Part shown: positions 46,547-60,021 of the stretch, one piece after another
How the letters are laid out: the number at the start of each line of letters is the position of its first letter
How positions within the stretch are numbered: the first letter of the stretch is position 1
NCBI RefSeq assembly: GCF_001411555.2
Contig: NC_049910.1
Coordinates: 33,581,250-33,645,249 of the forward strand
Length of the DNA stretch: 64,000 nt
Direction of reading: 5' to 3'
From: Juglans regia
Lineage: Eukaryota > Streptophyta > Magnoliopsida > Fagales > Juglandaceae
The notes under the pieces: generated by a model
Database searches by the model: none
Told to the model about the DNA's origin: nothing
Seen by the model: the letters and a program-made list of their open reading frames with translations, nothing else
Program-made: the position numbers and the translations under genes

Positions 46547-47385
46547 TAGTAATAGCAATTTTTAGTTATTCAGACTCATGAGCATATCATGCAAGCTTAT
46601 ACGTCTAGTACTTAAACCTATATATGATCTCTTCCAAATAATGTGATTAGCAATTTATAGTCGTCGTCATCCACTAGCATCATGCAGCTAGCAAAGATTG
46701 ATTTTTTCCATATATATGCTCATTGCTCAAGCATTAGCTGAAAAATCTTGTGCATGAATGATGGAGGGAACAAAGCATTTATTCCAAGGAATCAGAATAT
46801 TGCTTATGAAGGAACCAAATGGACGATATAAACCCAGGATTCTTTGAAACAAATTCAACTGTCTGGTCCAGTTTTGAGAATGCATGCATGCTGCTTTAAC
46901 TACTAATTGAGAAACCATTTTCATATTTGGCTTTAAACCATTTATAAAGACTTATTGCGTGAGGGAAAATGTCTTCCTAAGCTGTAACGTTGTTGGTTGG
47001 TATGATATTTGCGACTTTGTGTCCTCCTTGTCGGGATTGGTGCTTTGCTTTTCCCACATTTGTCTTCAAGATGGGCAATTTGATACCTCAGATCTTGTTC
47101 GGTTTTGAATTGCAGCACACGTGGGAGAGATGGGGGGCCCGACAGAATGGTATTGCGATGGGGACCATATATCCGATGGCTAATGATGATTCCAAATTAT
47201 CCCATCATGTCAGTCAAGTCTTTCTTTAATTAATTAATTAGTTTTGCTAAAAAGAAAACCAGCTTTTGCCATACATTACACACAAGCTTCTGCTGCTGTT
47301 TCTGCATGATATTGTGTGTTAAATGTGAATGGATTATTGGTGGGATCCATGATGGTGAACCTGAATATCTCACCTACTGATTTCA
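46547..47385. other. Spacer without recognised gene
   Basis: Mixed-composition sequence with no element ends. The 79-codon frame at 46990-47229 has no family features. Confidence 0.35.
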
Positions 47386-47524
47386 ATTGTACATGTAATT
47401 ATAGAGTATATCGTACAGTTATTTTTTTTTAAAAAAAATTATTATTAAAAATTAATTTTTTTATATAAATTTAATATTTATTTATTTTTTTAAAAATAAT
47501 TATAAGATATTTAAGTATTATTTT
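47386..47524. mobile_element. MITE, GTAATGTTA/acgactAtCATTTCT family, degraded copy
   Basis: TGTAATTATAGAGTATATCG at the left and the AAAAATTAATTTTTTTATAT centre identify the family. The right end is eroded. Confidence 0.45.
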
Positions 47525-47744
47525 TCATCTATCAAGTACTTTCAATCTGATTTTGATCGAGACTCTGTCAAGATTTTATATATACGGGGTTTGTTGGGTC
47601 AATTAATTCGCCATTATTCCATGTTTTGTTCGAAACTAGAATTGTTTTCTTTTGGCATGTAAATGAATGCCTACTGTCGGCCACTCTTTTCTTAGGTCCC
47701 ATTTTGGGATCTTTGCCTCTATTTTCTATTATGAAATATTTAAT

Positions 47745-47965
47745 TCTAAAAATATTTTATAAAAATAAATTTATAAATTAGTATGATTTAATATGATATA
47801 ATAATTTAGTATAGAACAAATATAAAATTATATCATACTAAATCATATTAATTTATAATTTTATATTAAATTATAAAATTATTTTTATTATAGAACAAAT
47901 ATAATATATATCATATTAAATTATATTAATTTATAAATTTATTTTTATAAAATCTCGCCAAACAT
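47745..47965. mobile_element. Palindromic AT-rich MITE
   Basis: TTTTATAAAAATAAATTTAT at the left and its complement ATAAATTTATTTTTATAAAA at the right are near-perfect inverted ends. ATAGAACAAATATAA occurs twice inside. Confidence 0.55.
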
Positions 47966-47983
47966 TTTTTTATTTTTAAACTC

Positions 47984-48229
47984 TTATTTCTGAATTTGAG
48001 ACTTAAGTAACTCACTTTAATCAAATAAAAATATACATACAAAAATAGTATGGTTTTTTTCTATATAATTGGGAATCCAACAATACTGTCAATATTTCAC
48101 TTATGAGTAATGTTAGTAATAAGTTTTAAATGTACAAAATTTGCACAAATTTTATGTAAAAATCATACTATTTTTGTATGTATAATTTTAAAAATCATAT
48201 TACTTAAGTCTCAAATTCAGACATAAAAT
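47984..48229. mobile_element. Fold-back element with ~70-bp arms
   Basis: Left arm (TTCTGAATTTGAGACTTAAG ... TACATACAAAAATAGTATG) and right arm (CATACTATTTTTGTATGTA ... CTTAAGTCTCAAATTCAGA) pair over roughly 70 bp with a few differences, around a ~100-bp loop. Confidence 0.65.
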
Positions 48230-49111
48230 TTATAAAAAAAAATGCTATGGCCACAAATTCACAAATCTCCTTTTATAAAAAAAGGCTTTATTACATTTTT
48301 TTATGGGATTCATTTTTTTTTTACAAAAGATTTAATTATTTGAGAATTATACATTTAAAATTTATATATATCATTATTATTAACTTAATCTTATAATTAC
48401 TTACAAGAATTTAAAAATATGTTTTCACTGCATGTGATCAAAGCTAGCTACCATCTTTAATGGTAGTGTCCAACTTTTGATTTGAAGGCTACAAGTCATA
48501 ATCCAAGAAAGATTTGGTTTATATATTTATATATAGGGATGAATGAGTGAAGTCCTGAGCCCTGCTGTGGCCTATAGCTTTGCTCAAATCATAGAACTGG
48601 CGGCCTCACAATCAAACTCATAAATGAACCAAACATTTAATTAATGGCTGGGCCTCCTTCATTTATACACAGACGCTGAAGCTTTTCAATTATTGGACAT
48701 GACAGTCTACCCATACTACTCATAACCCACTTTAGAATTTCATAGGCCATTTTGATTTTTAAAAGAGGAATATATATATATGTATATAAATATATATTAA
48801 AACAGTTAGATGTTTTGTTGCGGTTTTATCACTTTAAAAAAAATATGAAAAATATAGTAAATTTACAAATTAAAAATGTAAAAATGATAACTACGTCTTT
48901 ACGTGAGAAATCTCAATCATTTAATTTAAAAAAAAATGACGAATATATAATATATATTATCCTTAGATTCCTCTTCATTCTTTGGTTTTGGTCTATTCTT
49001 TGTCCACCATTGATTTTATTAGCGGCATGCAAATTGGACTAGACTTGGTCAACATCACAAATTTGAGATCTCGACTCTCAAATCGGCAATAGGTTTTCAA
49101 AATCAACACTT
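48230..49111. other. AT-rich spacer
   Basis: No gene or defined element. The 96-codon frame at 48752-49042 is low complexity. Confidence 0.35.
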
Positions 49112-49312
49112 TTAAGGGTGAGTTTGGTTACATCTCAACTCATCTTAATTCATCATTACAACTTTTTCAAATTTCAATACAAAATATAATAAGCAATTCA
49201 ACTTTTTCAAATCTCAAAATAATAATAATATTAAAAAATAATATTCTAACAATATTTTATCATCTCAACTCAACTCAACTCAACTCACTTCAACATCCAA
49301 ACACAACCAAAC
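49112..49312. mobile_element. MITE, GAGATGAGATG family
   Basis: GGGTGAGTTTGGTTACATCT and the right end AACATCCAAACACAACC with CAACTCAACTCAACTCACTT. It closely resembles nested MITE 1 at 19499-19700. Confidence 0.65.
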
Positions 49313-49554
49313 TATAATATAATATGCTATATTACATCTTGTTAGCTTGTAGATTTATTTTTATAAAATTTATGCATGACTAAAATATTTATCTTAAAAA
49401 TATCATTTTATCAACTTTTTTTTTATTTATGGGAAATTATAACCCGAAGTTAGCATCTCGTTGGCTAGGCATTACGTGTGACGTGACTATATATAAACTT
49501 TGAACACGTGAGCACCTCACAAGTCAAGTGTTAAAAAAAAAAAAAGAAACGTTA

Positions 49555-49745
49555 TAATCATAAAGTTATTATATAAAAATAATTTCAAGAGCTGACATGA
49601 TTTTATAAAATTCATTACATTTATTTTTTAATAAATTATTTTTATAATCTAATATATCACATTAAATAACATAAATTTATGAGTTTATTTTTATGTATTT
49701 CATTTATGAGTTTACGACTAATTTACAAATTCCGTCGTTAGTCCT
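49555..49745. mobile_element. MITE, TTTATAAAAATAAATT family
   Basis: An AT-rich element with ATTTATTTTTTAATAAATTA in its centre and repeated ATTTATGAGTTTA motifs near the right end. Boundaries are approximate. Confidence 0.4.
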
Positions 49746-50633
49746 GTCTTCAGCATTCCTCTTCTTCATTCAGCCTTGCAGCCAAGTTGCAGCTTACAAT
49801 CTGTACTGATCGAAGATGGGTTTTTCTTTTGAGATTAGCTCATCGGATAGGAAACTTATTAACTCGACTCTTGGGTGACCTTTACAAATTCAAAATTCAT
49901 CTTAGATTTCTCATTTTCTAGCTGATCTGCCACTGCTTGCATGAAACCAATATTCATGCAATGCATAGAACCATATATAGTTAGAAGGATTTCATTATGA
50001 TTAAGATGCTCTAGAGTTCTTATTTAAACTCTAGAGTCTAGAGTGTGAAAATGATAAATATATAAAGTAGAGTTCTGGAATATTTATAATTGTTCGAATA
50101 AATTTCTCAAATAATTAATGAATAATAATAAAATGAGTTAAGATGAATTATGAATCCAAACCGTATCTTAATATCCTCTGCAACCCTAATGCTATATTAC
50201 AACACCTTTTTCCTTCTCTGATTTCCACATAAATGAACTATAATCGTCTTGTACCCACCGACCTACCTAATGATCATTAATGCGCAGTTACACACTATAA
50301 AGTATGATAGCATTGATCATATATTATTATTATACATTCTGCATTCACCAATTATTACTCAATTCAGTCATGTATATATTTGACCATGTAATTAAAGAGT
50401 TGCTCCCGAAATCGCCTTTTAGACCATAATAAAAGGGTGTCAATGGTCGGCACTCCTCTTTCATATGCTTGGGGATTATAAATTGCCTATTAAGCCACTC
50501 CAGGGATTTTTATGACTGGCGGCCTTTAAGGCGAGTTGGGGTTTGCAGTTGAAAGGACTATATATATAGCCCCTCCCCATTTGAAGCGGTAGCTTCTTCT
50601 ACAAAACTGAAAACCTCTCTCTAAACAGTCAGC
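49746..50633. other. Spacer without recognised gene
   Basis: Includes a possible degraded GAGATGAGATG-family fragment ending AATGAGTTAAGATGAATTAT near 50148. The stretch 50400-50640 is less AT-rich, but no gene is recognised. Confidence 0.35.
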
Positions 50634-50638
50634 TCTCT

Positions 50639-51662
50639 TGTTAAATATTTGAATATTAAATATAAGGATCTTTAATTTTATCTACGATAATAAATAATAA
50701 TACTTAAAAAAATATACTTTCATCCATCTCAAATTGATAAAGAATTTAACTTAACTATAAGAGAATAATCACCCTAACAACTTTACAACTGAGTGTCTTC
50801 CAATAGTTAGAGGCACAATAATATTATAGGTGAGAACCCTTAACCACTCAGTGTCATTTATAGATTTATGACCATAATGATATTTAGAGACATTCGTGTC
50901 CAACTATGAGTACTAGAATAAACGTATTATTGTCCTACTATGACTCATTAATTAAGTGACAATATTTGAACTAGTCTAAACCCATTAAGATGTGAGTGTG
51001 TGAAACATAGAGTTTTAATTATGAGTGATAAACGGTCCGGTCGAACCTACCGGACCGACAGTTTCGGTCCGGTCCACGGTCTAGGGTTTTTTTGGACCGG
51101 ACTAGATCGGACTGTACCTAATGAAAAATAAAAAATATATATTTTATATATAATAATTGTACAATTAACAACATAAATTTTTAAATATATTATTAATACT
51201 TGTTAATATTCTATAAATTAACAATATTTTATATATATCTTCATCTAACCTATCACTATTAACAATATAAAATTTTAAATATGTTATTAACATTTGTTAA
51301 TATTCTATGCATTAATAAATATATAATATCAATTAGTTAATTATATAGTAATTATATAAATTAATAATATAATTTTCATCTAATTTATTATCATTGACCA
51401 TATAAAATATTTTTTTTATTGAGTTTGTTACATAATCCACATTAATAAGTCACTTAATTTAATTTAATATTTTAAATAATTTTTTTATTAATTATTTAAA
51501 AAATTAAAAAAATTAAAAAAAAAAAAAGACCTGACCGACTGGACCGGTCCCTTTGGGTGTTCGGTCCAGTCCGATCCGGAAAAATGATAGACCGAAAATA
51601 TTCGGTCCATTGCCGGACCGGACCGGACCGTTTGCAGCCCTAGTTTTAATAAAACTCTTACA
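50639..51662 (-). repeat. 3' LTR of the second retrotransposon, split by a MITE
   Basis: Ends TTTAACA on the minus strand. A 623-bp element (51020-51642) plus its 8-bp duplication interrupts the LTR. Removing it restores similarity with the 5' LTR, apart from a short extra piece near 50992-51010. Confidence 0.82.
51020..51642. mobile_element. hAT-type MITE with CGGTCCGG ends
   Basis: GTTTTAAT is duplicated at 51012-51019 and 51643-51650. The ends are TATGAGTGATAAACGGTCCG and the complement-type TAGGGCTGCAAACGGTCCGG. Subterminal parts are full of GGACCGG motifs and the core is AT-rich. An 8-bp duplication and a TAGGG-type tip fit hAT. Confidence 0.78.
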
Positions 51663-54600
51663 TTCCCTCACTTGGCCCGTATGCCCACAAAATAATATAT
51701 TCCGTTCATGGGATTATTACAGAAAATTAACCATATTGCGTATGTTCATTTAGAGTGATCTCACAAAATAGAATTTGAATATCCAATTACCGTAAGAGCA
51801 TCAATTTTTTTTAAGGCAATAATATAGTCTTTAATTTGTTGCAAATAACCTTGTACTTTTTTCACAGCTTTTAAGTCAAATATCATTGGGTTACTTTAAC
51901 AACAACCAAGGATGCCAATTGAAAAATTGATATTCAACTTTATACAAGTTTGTGCAATCATCAAATTCCTTATAACAATCATATACAGAATTTCTTTAAC
52001 AACATAATCAATTCGAGAACTTTAAAAAATATTGAGCATGTCATATTTTATTTTTAAAGCATCTATTGACCAATAAGCTTGCAAAGTCTTTCAAAACTTT
52101 ATCCAAATATACTAAGACAATCCTAACAGCATTCGTCTTGGTATTAAAATTCAATTAAAAATGATGTCTTATTATTAAATTTCATTTTTAAAGTTTTTTA
52201 GAGACAGCTACGTTCGGGTAGCGAAGATATCTTAACATTTTCTAAGTATTCTAGTACAGATGAAAATACTCCACATGCCAAACACAGTGAACCATCTTCG
52301 TACCAAAATCTCTCCAAAAATCACTATAATATTTACACTATTATATATAAATAAAAAATAAAATTATTATAATATTTATTACTATTATATATAAATAAAA
52401 AATAAAATTACTATAATATTTATCACTATTATATATAAATAAAATCATCATTAAAAAAAATTAATCATCGATGGGACTCACATCTTTTTCAATTATCTAT
52501 CCAAAAGTTAACTACATATTTCATATATCCAAACAATTCAAAATACTCTCAATGGGACCCACAAACCCACTTCAATCTCTACTCATAACTATTCACAAAT
52601 ATTCTCAACACTTCTCAGATATTCTCACTACCCAAACGTAGCGGTCACACTACAAACCATGATTTATACATGCTAAAAAGTCAAATACATACATTACCAT
52701 AAATGCAAATATACTCACACTAACTTTCGGGTATATACATTAACAATAAGTTCAAAAATAGTATTGGTATTATCAAATTTCATATACCATTTTTCAAAAA
52801 AAATTTACTTTTTCTAAGTAGTCCTTTGATTTGTTTCTCGTAGACTTCAAACTTTCACTTTATAATTATTTTCACATCCAATTGATGTAATTCTAAATCG
52901 TAATGAGTTACTAATGTTATAGTAATCCTGAATGAGTCATTTCAAGTTTATTAGAAAATCTTTCTTTCTAATCAATGCTCATTTCTAGGTAAAATCCTTA
53001 ATTGTAAGTATGACTTTACATCGTTCAACATTGCCTTTAAAGTTAGGGTTTTATCTCCAAAATCCATTTACATTTGATTTTTTATACATTTCAGATAATT
53101 TAGACGAAATTACAGACTTTACAATGATTCATAGATTTCAATCACTCTTTTATATATCGATTTTTTATAGAATCACTTATTTCTATAATTTGTGAAAACA
53201 TATGTAAACTTTCATTTTGTTTTTATGTCAAATTCAAAATTTGAAAATACACCACGTAGCCTAACTAAATAGCAAATCAAGAAGATTACATAAAGTTACA
53301 TGTTCTGATATCTCCATGACTAATTCTTCAGCGGTGTTTCTCTGATGAGGTAGATGATCATTTGCTTGTTGGTCTATATTATCATTGAGATAATCAGAAA
53401 AAATTACAATCATTTTTGAAGTACAAGAATACACTCCACGACAATCATATCTCTAGTTTGTATACACTTACTGATTTTGCCAACCATAAGGAATTTGAAA
53501 TTTTAATTTCCTCAAAATTCAAACTATGAATAGAGACAATACAATCTAAATCATTTGAGTCTTCCTGAGTAATTAATAATGTATCCATTAACTGTTATAC
53601 GATCTAATTTTCCTTTATTTTGATTGGAAAGTCTTACTTTAGATTGACTATTCATATATGTTTATACTTTAAATTAGGTATAATATCACTCTACAACTCA
53701 AAATAAGTCTTTGAAATTACTAACTAGAAACACAATCTAAGATATATAAGATTGTATTTAAAAATCTTACTACACATTTTTTCAAGAAGTTAATGAAATA
53801 GGCTAGGGTTATGGCTCAACTCTTAATATTTTTTCATGACACTACTTCAATTCAATTCAATGATTTTTACAATTCAATTTAACTGCAATTTCTTCCCATG
53901 AGAAGTACCTCAAGAATTACTAACGGTTTGAGACTTTTCATGTAGCAGATAGATACATTCATACCATGAAAATCATATATAAAAGTAATGAAATACTTCT
54001 ATCTATATAATATTATAGAGAAAAAAGTTTACATGAGTCTATATGCATTATCTCAAGAAACTCTCTATTCCTTGTACTATATTTTCTTAATATGTTTGAT
54101 TTGTTTTCCTTTTATATAAATCAACACATATCTTGAGATTAAAAAAATCTAAATGTCGAAAATATTTTATTTACTGACATATACAACTTTTCTTGGAAAT
54201 ATTTTCCAAACTTTTTTGTCACAAATTATGTTTCAAATTTTATGCCAAAAATTGTAAAAAAATTTTATAAATCATTTTTCATTTGGTTCCAGCACATGCC
54301 TTATAAGTGAAAATGAAATTGTTTTAGGAAAAACATTATTATGAAGATATGACAAATAAAAGTTCTATTAGAAGATTAATGGAGCCAACGTAAATGACAC
54401 TTTGAAACAAATTGAAATTTGAACATTTGTGCTCGAGTTCAACCACCAAAATAAGTATCAACATTTTATAGAGTTTGATTTGAAACTTATATAGACAAAA
54501 TAAAGATGACCATTTGCATTTGAGTCTAATCTCAAAAAATATATAATCATGTATAAGATCTTATTCGAAACTTATACAGAAAAAAAAGTTTACCCTTCCC

Positions 54601-56160
54601 TTTGAATCGAGTCTTATGTTTCAGACACCTAAACCTTCATATGCCCTTATTTATTTCAAAATTCAATTGATACAGATCTTACACATTCGTGACCATTATT
54701 TCCTTGATTTTTCAAAAGATATAGTTGCTTTTTCATACAAATTAATAAAATAAATTTGTATCTAACTAACAACCATGTTACCATCATGTTCATATATCAT
54801 TACTTTAATGAAGTAATAATGGTTTTGGAGTAAACCATTATGCACAAAACTAAGAAACTCCTATAGTTTGATATGTAACAATTAATTCAACCTTCTTCAT
54901 AATTAAGAATTTTATAACTAATACCCCTAATTAAACTTTAAATAATTTATAAATTTAATAAAAAATATAGCACATGCTTTGAAAGAGAAGAGAAAGAAAT
55001 AATTATTTTTTCCATTTTTTTAAATAATATTATAAAATAATAATATTATATTATAATCTAAATGGCTTGGGTCCTAACCGGACCGGTCCAATAACTCGGG
55101 CCAAAACCCGGTTCATTTGTTATATCGTGGGTCGGTTCACACGTGACCCTTTGATCTCGGTCAGGCCTACTGTACAGGCCTGACTCTTTGGTCTCTCTTT
55201 CCATTTTTTTTTTATTTTACTTCTGGACTGGACCATAGTTGTAGCCCATTGTGCTAGCCCCAACCCATTCAGTTGCTTTTTATTTTCTTGTTTCTGCCAT
55301 TGGGCTGGGCCAGTTTTATGGCCCACTACGCTGGCCCGTATACATGATTCCCTCTTTTATTTTCTTGGACTGGGCCAAAACCCAATGATCCACAATCGGC
55401 CCACGACCCTTAACTAGTTGAAGAAAACCCTACCTGTTCCACCTTTCTTCTTCCCTCAAACAGCTACTGCACCTGTTAGTTTTCCATCCACTGATTTGGC
55501 ACAGCTACGGGCGTCGCCAGTGAGGAGAGGTCGGCATGGCATCCCCCACCTCCTCCCGCCGCCGTTGTCCACCTCCTTTCTCTATTAGTTTATCAAAATC
55601 ATGGTTGTGGCCATTGGGCTTTAAAGCCCTCTGCACCGCCATCATAGAGGCATCGACGAGGAGATTCTTAGCCTCCTTGCGGTGCCAAACACTATACCTC
55701 ATAGTTTTATTTTTCAAAAACTCACCTTAGATCAAGCCACCAAATCGAAAGGGCCTTTACAGCAGTGGCAGAGTTCTTCCATCCTGGAGTAGTAACAAGG
55801 GCACTCCGACCACCTCCATGCTGCCCACTGTTGACCCATACGGTGGCTCCTACCTCTCTCTCTTCGACTGAACACAAACACAATACAAACAAAAGGAAAG
55901 GAAAATAAAACTCAAGCAAAAATTCGAAACAGAGATATGAATATCATTGCGAAAATTTTCATTTGAGAACCGAAATCAGTCACTTGAAATTCTCAAACGC
56001 CATCGTAAATTTATTTATGAGACCGAAAGGACACACATTATTTATAGTCAACCAAGACATGATAAAAAAATCGAGAGACACACGAAGGTACATATAAAAT
56101 CAAATAGACATTTATTTACTATATATTTTATTGAGATCATAAAATATCTATAACTTGTCA
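51663..56160 (-). pseudogene. Internal region of the second retrotransposon
   Basis: About 4.5 kb without any long open frame on either strand. The 3' side keeps faint Copia RNase H similarity; the gag, integrase and RT parts were not individually recognisable. The stretch 55030-55920 is less AT-rich, with GGGCCAG/CTGGCCC motifs, and may be a separate insertion. Confidence 0.55.
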
Positions 56161-56171
56161 CTCTGATACCA

Positions 56172-56543
56172 CATATTAAATATTTTAACATGAAACATTA
56201 AATATAAGGATCTTCGATTTTCTATGATCCACGATAATAAATAATAATAGTTAGAAATCGTACCTCATTCCATCTCATATTGATAAAGAATAACCTGACT
56301 ATAAGAGAATGATCACCTTAGTAACTTTACGTACGAGTGTCTCCCGATGGCTAGAGGAACAATAATGTTGTAGGTGAGAATCCTTAACCCCTCAAGTGCT
56401 ATTTATAGACTTCTGTCTATCGTGAAATCTAGAGACATTCGTGTCCTACTATGACTAGAATAGAAGTATTTATGTCACACTATGACTCATTAATTAAGTG
56501 AAAATATTTGAACTAGTCTAAATCCATTAATAAAACTCTTACA
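56172..56543 (-). repeat. 5' LTR of the second retrotransposon
   Basis: About 372 bp. The minus strand starts TGTAAGAG and ends near TTTAATATG before the primer site. It aligns with the 3' LTR through CACTTAATTAATGAGTCATA and CACGAATGTCTCTA. Confidence 0.85.
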
Positions 56544-56548
56544 TCTCT

Positions 56549-57228
56549 AACCCCGGTTTGTAAGTTGTGAATATGACAGTATTGCACTGATTTTACCACG
56601 TAGTAGACTCTAGCATTGACCAGAATGATTTCAAATAGAGTGATGATACTAATCTTCCCACACCATACATTTCACATATTTTAATAGTATTTTTTATTAT
56701 TCTACATTTTTATTTTATTCTTGTTAAACTAATTGAATTGTTCTACTTATCATCCATCACCACATATTTGTTATAGAAAAAATAAAAAAAAAATTAAAAA
56801 ATATGTGGTGTGTGAGAATGATAAATATAATTATATTGTCCAACAACTAATGAGGATTAAGGGTGCTATCCACCCCTACAAGGCGGGGCCACCCATTCCC
56901 CACCCCCCTCCCCCGTATGGGCAAGATTGGGGAATTTTTATCCGCACTCTACTCCCATGGGGGTGGGGTACCCCGTCCTCAGCACGGGGTGCAAGGGTGG
57001 ACCTCCATCCATCTGGCCCCCATCCCTCGAATTGGGCCTTTGCCCAGTTCAATTACTTGGGTCCAAAATGGCCCAAAAACACAATTAAACATGTTTTTGG
57101 GTCCAAAATGTAACTACAAAAATAAATATATTTAAAAAATGAAAACAAAAAATAAATTATATGTATAATAATATTAACTATGTACTAAGTTTCATCTAAT
57201 ACTATTAAGTATTAACTAATAATCATAA
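56549..57228. other. Spacer with a GC-rich repeat segment
   Basis: 56857-57010 is strikingly C/G-rich (CCCACCCCCCTCCCCCG, GGGGGTGGGGTACCCCG) in AT-rich surroundings and resembles the ends of the element at 32476-33412. Two frames are open there only because stops are rare. The flanks hold nothing recognised. Confidence 0.4.
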
Positions 57229-57773
57229 TCTTAAGTCTAATTTTTAGCTTAGATTGACACTTTTCTTATAATCATGATCTTAATATTAGATTTTTTTTTT
57301 TTTTGTATTACTCTTGTAAGTGCACATTTAATTGAGGTATCATATTTCCAATAGTAGAATCCAATCACAATAATTACACTTGATTTAGAGATTATTGAGA
57401 TCACCATCCTCTAATTTGATAAAAATAACATTGCTTCCGAGGTATGTAATCTGGAAATTCTAACATATACTTATAAATAATACATTCATCTCTCTGCAAT
57501 GAAGTCACTAGCTAGAGATGATCAGCCTATATATATAGGACTCATTCTTTGTAATGAAATAATAGAACAAATAAGGCAAAACTGGATTAAGCCAGCCAGA
57601 TTTAGAGGGCGAGAATCTAATGCCCCAAAACTAAGGTCCAACCCAAATCAGAATATTGCTTATCCGATGGATCACCTAGTGCCCTGTTTTTACGATTCAA
57701 TAACCACATCAATAATTTCTTACTCGATAGAAGTCAAGTCACTTCCTTGAACTCTTACCCTAAGGCTAACGAA
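57229..57773. repeat. Long direct repeat, copy 1
   Basis: Matches 59215-60230 in two blocks: 57229-57540 (GTGCACATTTAATTGAGG, CTAGCTAGAGATGATCAGCC) and 57573-57773 (CTGGATTAAGCCAGCCAG, CCGATGGATCACCTAGTGCC). Differences are scattered, about one in fifteen by eye. Confidence 0.85.
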
Positions 57774-58004
57774 ATTTCGCTCCCAAGTATCTGTCTATCT
57801 TTGATTAAGTCTCTGTAGAACTCCAGACGAAGAGGGTCTGCTCCAACCTCTCACTACAATCCAATCTAAGTCTTTTTCCAACCTAGATTCTGGAATTGGT
57901 GGGGGGATAAGTGTAGGTGCAGCAATATTACCACCTCGCAAGACGGTAAACTCACCAAATAATCTATCAAGGGTTTTCCTAACCCTTTCTGTAATATGCT
58001 CCTC

Positions 58005-59214
58005 TCATACTTGCTTGTACTTAATTTTTAATCCAAAGACAATATCATCCACCTTAAACCGAGGGTCAAAGACATCAATTACATATAACAAAATATTAAC
58101 TCTAGTGAAATCACGCCAATATTTGTCGTACTTCATCCTCCTAATCAATGTCATCTCCCGCAGCCTAATGTGACCAACTTCGAACATGTCATCTAATTTT
58201 TCTTTTATTCTACATATTTACTGACATAATTGATGGGATGTAGGGTACATAGTGTCAAATGGCGTCTTGGTGACCTCGTAGAAAAATCTAAAAAAATCTA
58301 CGAAAATAGATACAATTTCTCAATCATCATCCACGGGTTTTCCCAATCCTTCATGATCATCAAAATATTTTACATATTCAATGTCTTTATTACCCAATAA
58401 TGCAAATGCCAACTTATATTTTTGGGCCGCCTCCAACATAAAAAATTTTGAGTTCTATCATGTAGGCATACTAGTACAAAGGCTCTTCTTGGATGTTAGG
58501 TCCGCAGATCTCACAGCAACCTTGAATTTTTCCAATCTCGAATGAGAAGATCTCACCCATCTCACAGCAGTCTTAACCCGAGCAATTGAATCATGAAGAT
58601 CCTTCAAACCATCAGTGACAATAAGATTCAAAATATGTGCTGCACATCTCACATGCAGACACTCACCATCCATGATTGTCTTATTTGTCTCTCTAAGATG
58701 GGTCTTAATATGTCCCAATACGACATCGTTAGACGAGAAATTATCAACTATGACTGTAACAACTCGTGTCAACCCCAACTCTTTTATTGCGGCTTCCAAA
58801 GCCCTTCCAATCGTCTCACCCTTGTGATCGGTGATTTGACAAAATTTTATAATTTTCTTATGCAATGTCCAATCACATTTAACAAAATGCACAGTCAAAG
58901 ACATATAATTAAAATTTTGGACTGATGTCCAAATATCAGTGGTGAGGCAAACAAATTGACCTGCCAATTGACCCATCAACTTTTCTTTTTCAAATCAATA
59001 AATTTTTTTACATCCTTTGCCACTGTGTGGCGAAAATAAAGATTAAACCTTATTTCCAAGCAGTGAGAATACGCTTGGAAGCATTTCCCATCAACGACTT
59101 GAAAATGTAGCTTGTCTATGATGGCCATACAAGCTAAGTGTCTTCTACACTCATCGAGATTGTACTTAGTATACCCCCTCAACATTGCACCTCCACTACT
59201 CCCATCTGTCATTT
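58005..59214 (-). pseudogene. hAT (RICESLEEPER-like) transposase remnant
   Basis: Three minus-strand frames in order, 59212-58976, 58979-58458 and 58187-58005, match successive parts of a plant hAT transposase. RRHLACMAIIDKLHF precedes the RNase H-like fold. LTTDIWTSVQNFNYMSLTVHF carries the first catalytic Asp region and VIVDNFSSND the second. HVRCAAHILNLIV is the most typical hAT motif. MKYDKYWRDFTRVNILLYVI and DPRFK belong to the C-terminal part. The BED zinc finger at the N-terminus and the hATC dimerisation domain are missing, and frames are broken. No own terminal repeats were found because both sides run into the long direct repeat. Confidence 0.85.
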
Positions 59215-59983
59215 TCTTAAGTCTAATTTCTAGCTTAGATGGATTCTTTTCTTGTAATCATGATCTTAATATTAGATTTTTTTTTTTTTTTTTGTATTAT
59301 TCTTGTAAGTGCACCTTTAATTGAGGTATCATATTTTCAATAGTAGAATCTATAAATTTTATCACAATAATTACATTTGACTTAGAGATTATTGAGATCA
59401 CCATCCTATAATTTGGTAAAAATAACATTGCTTCCGACGTATATAATCTGGAAATTCTAACAGAGACTTGTAAATAATACATTCATCTCTCTGCATTGAA
59501 GTCGCTAGCTAGAGATGATCAGCCTATATATATATATATATATATATATTTCTCTCTCTATATATATAAAGAGCCTATGAAACGGAATTTTCTTGTTTTA
59601 ACGGAAATTTTTTGTTTTAACGGAATATGCTGGTTTTCATTAACTTTTCATCCGTTTGTAATAATTACAGAACACAGGGATACAATTGTATTTTCATTTA
59701 CATTCTATTTATGGCTACTTTTATGGTTTCTATTGATTTTTATTCTACTATTAATATCTTTAAATATGCTAATAAAGCAGATTTATTATAATAATAATCA
59801 TGGATTCAATTTCCAATTTGAAAATATGTTATAATAGGAAAACAGATTTATGTAGATTTATCTTTTCGTATTCATTATAATAGGAAAGCATTATAATAAT
59901 TTACAAATAGCTTATCTTTCAATAGCTTTTAAGGTATATATTAGTAATAAAATAATAAGATATATGTACTTTATTTTTATTTT

Positions 59984-60021
<38 letters not shown>

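Larger units (their letters stand above)
50639..56543 (-). mobile_element. Second LTR retrotransposon (Copia-like), minus strand, heavily decayed
   Basis: The two LTRs begin TGTAAGAGTTTTATTAA on the minus strand and share a TATA-bearing middle (CTATAAATAGCAC in the 5' copy). The target duplication TCTCT is intact at 50634-50638 and 56544-56548. A tRNA-iMet-type primer site TGGTATCAGAG adjoins the 5' LTR (56171-56161) and a purine run AAGTGAGGGA adjoins the 3' LTR. Internal reading frames are destroyed. A stretch near 51835-51895 still translates on the minus strand to KAVKKVQGYLQQIKDYI, recognisable as Copia RNase H. Confidence 0.85.

Noticed and set aside
56733..57135. Overlapping Pro/His-rich frames of 126 and 90 codons
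   Set aside because: They span the GC-rich repeat segment; no protein family is evident.
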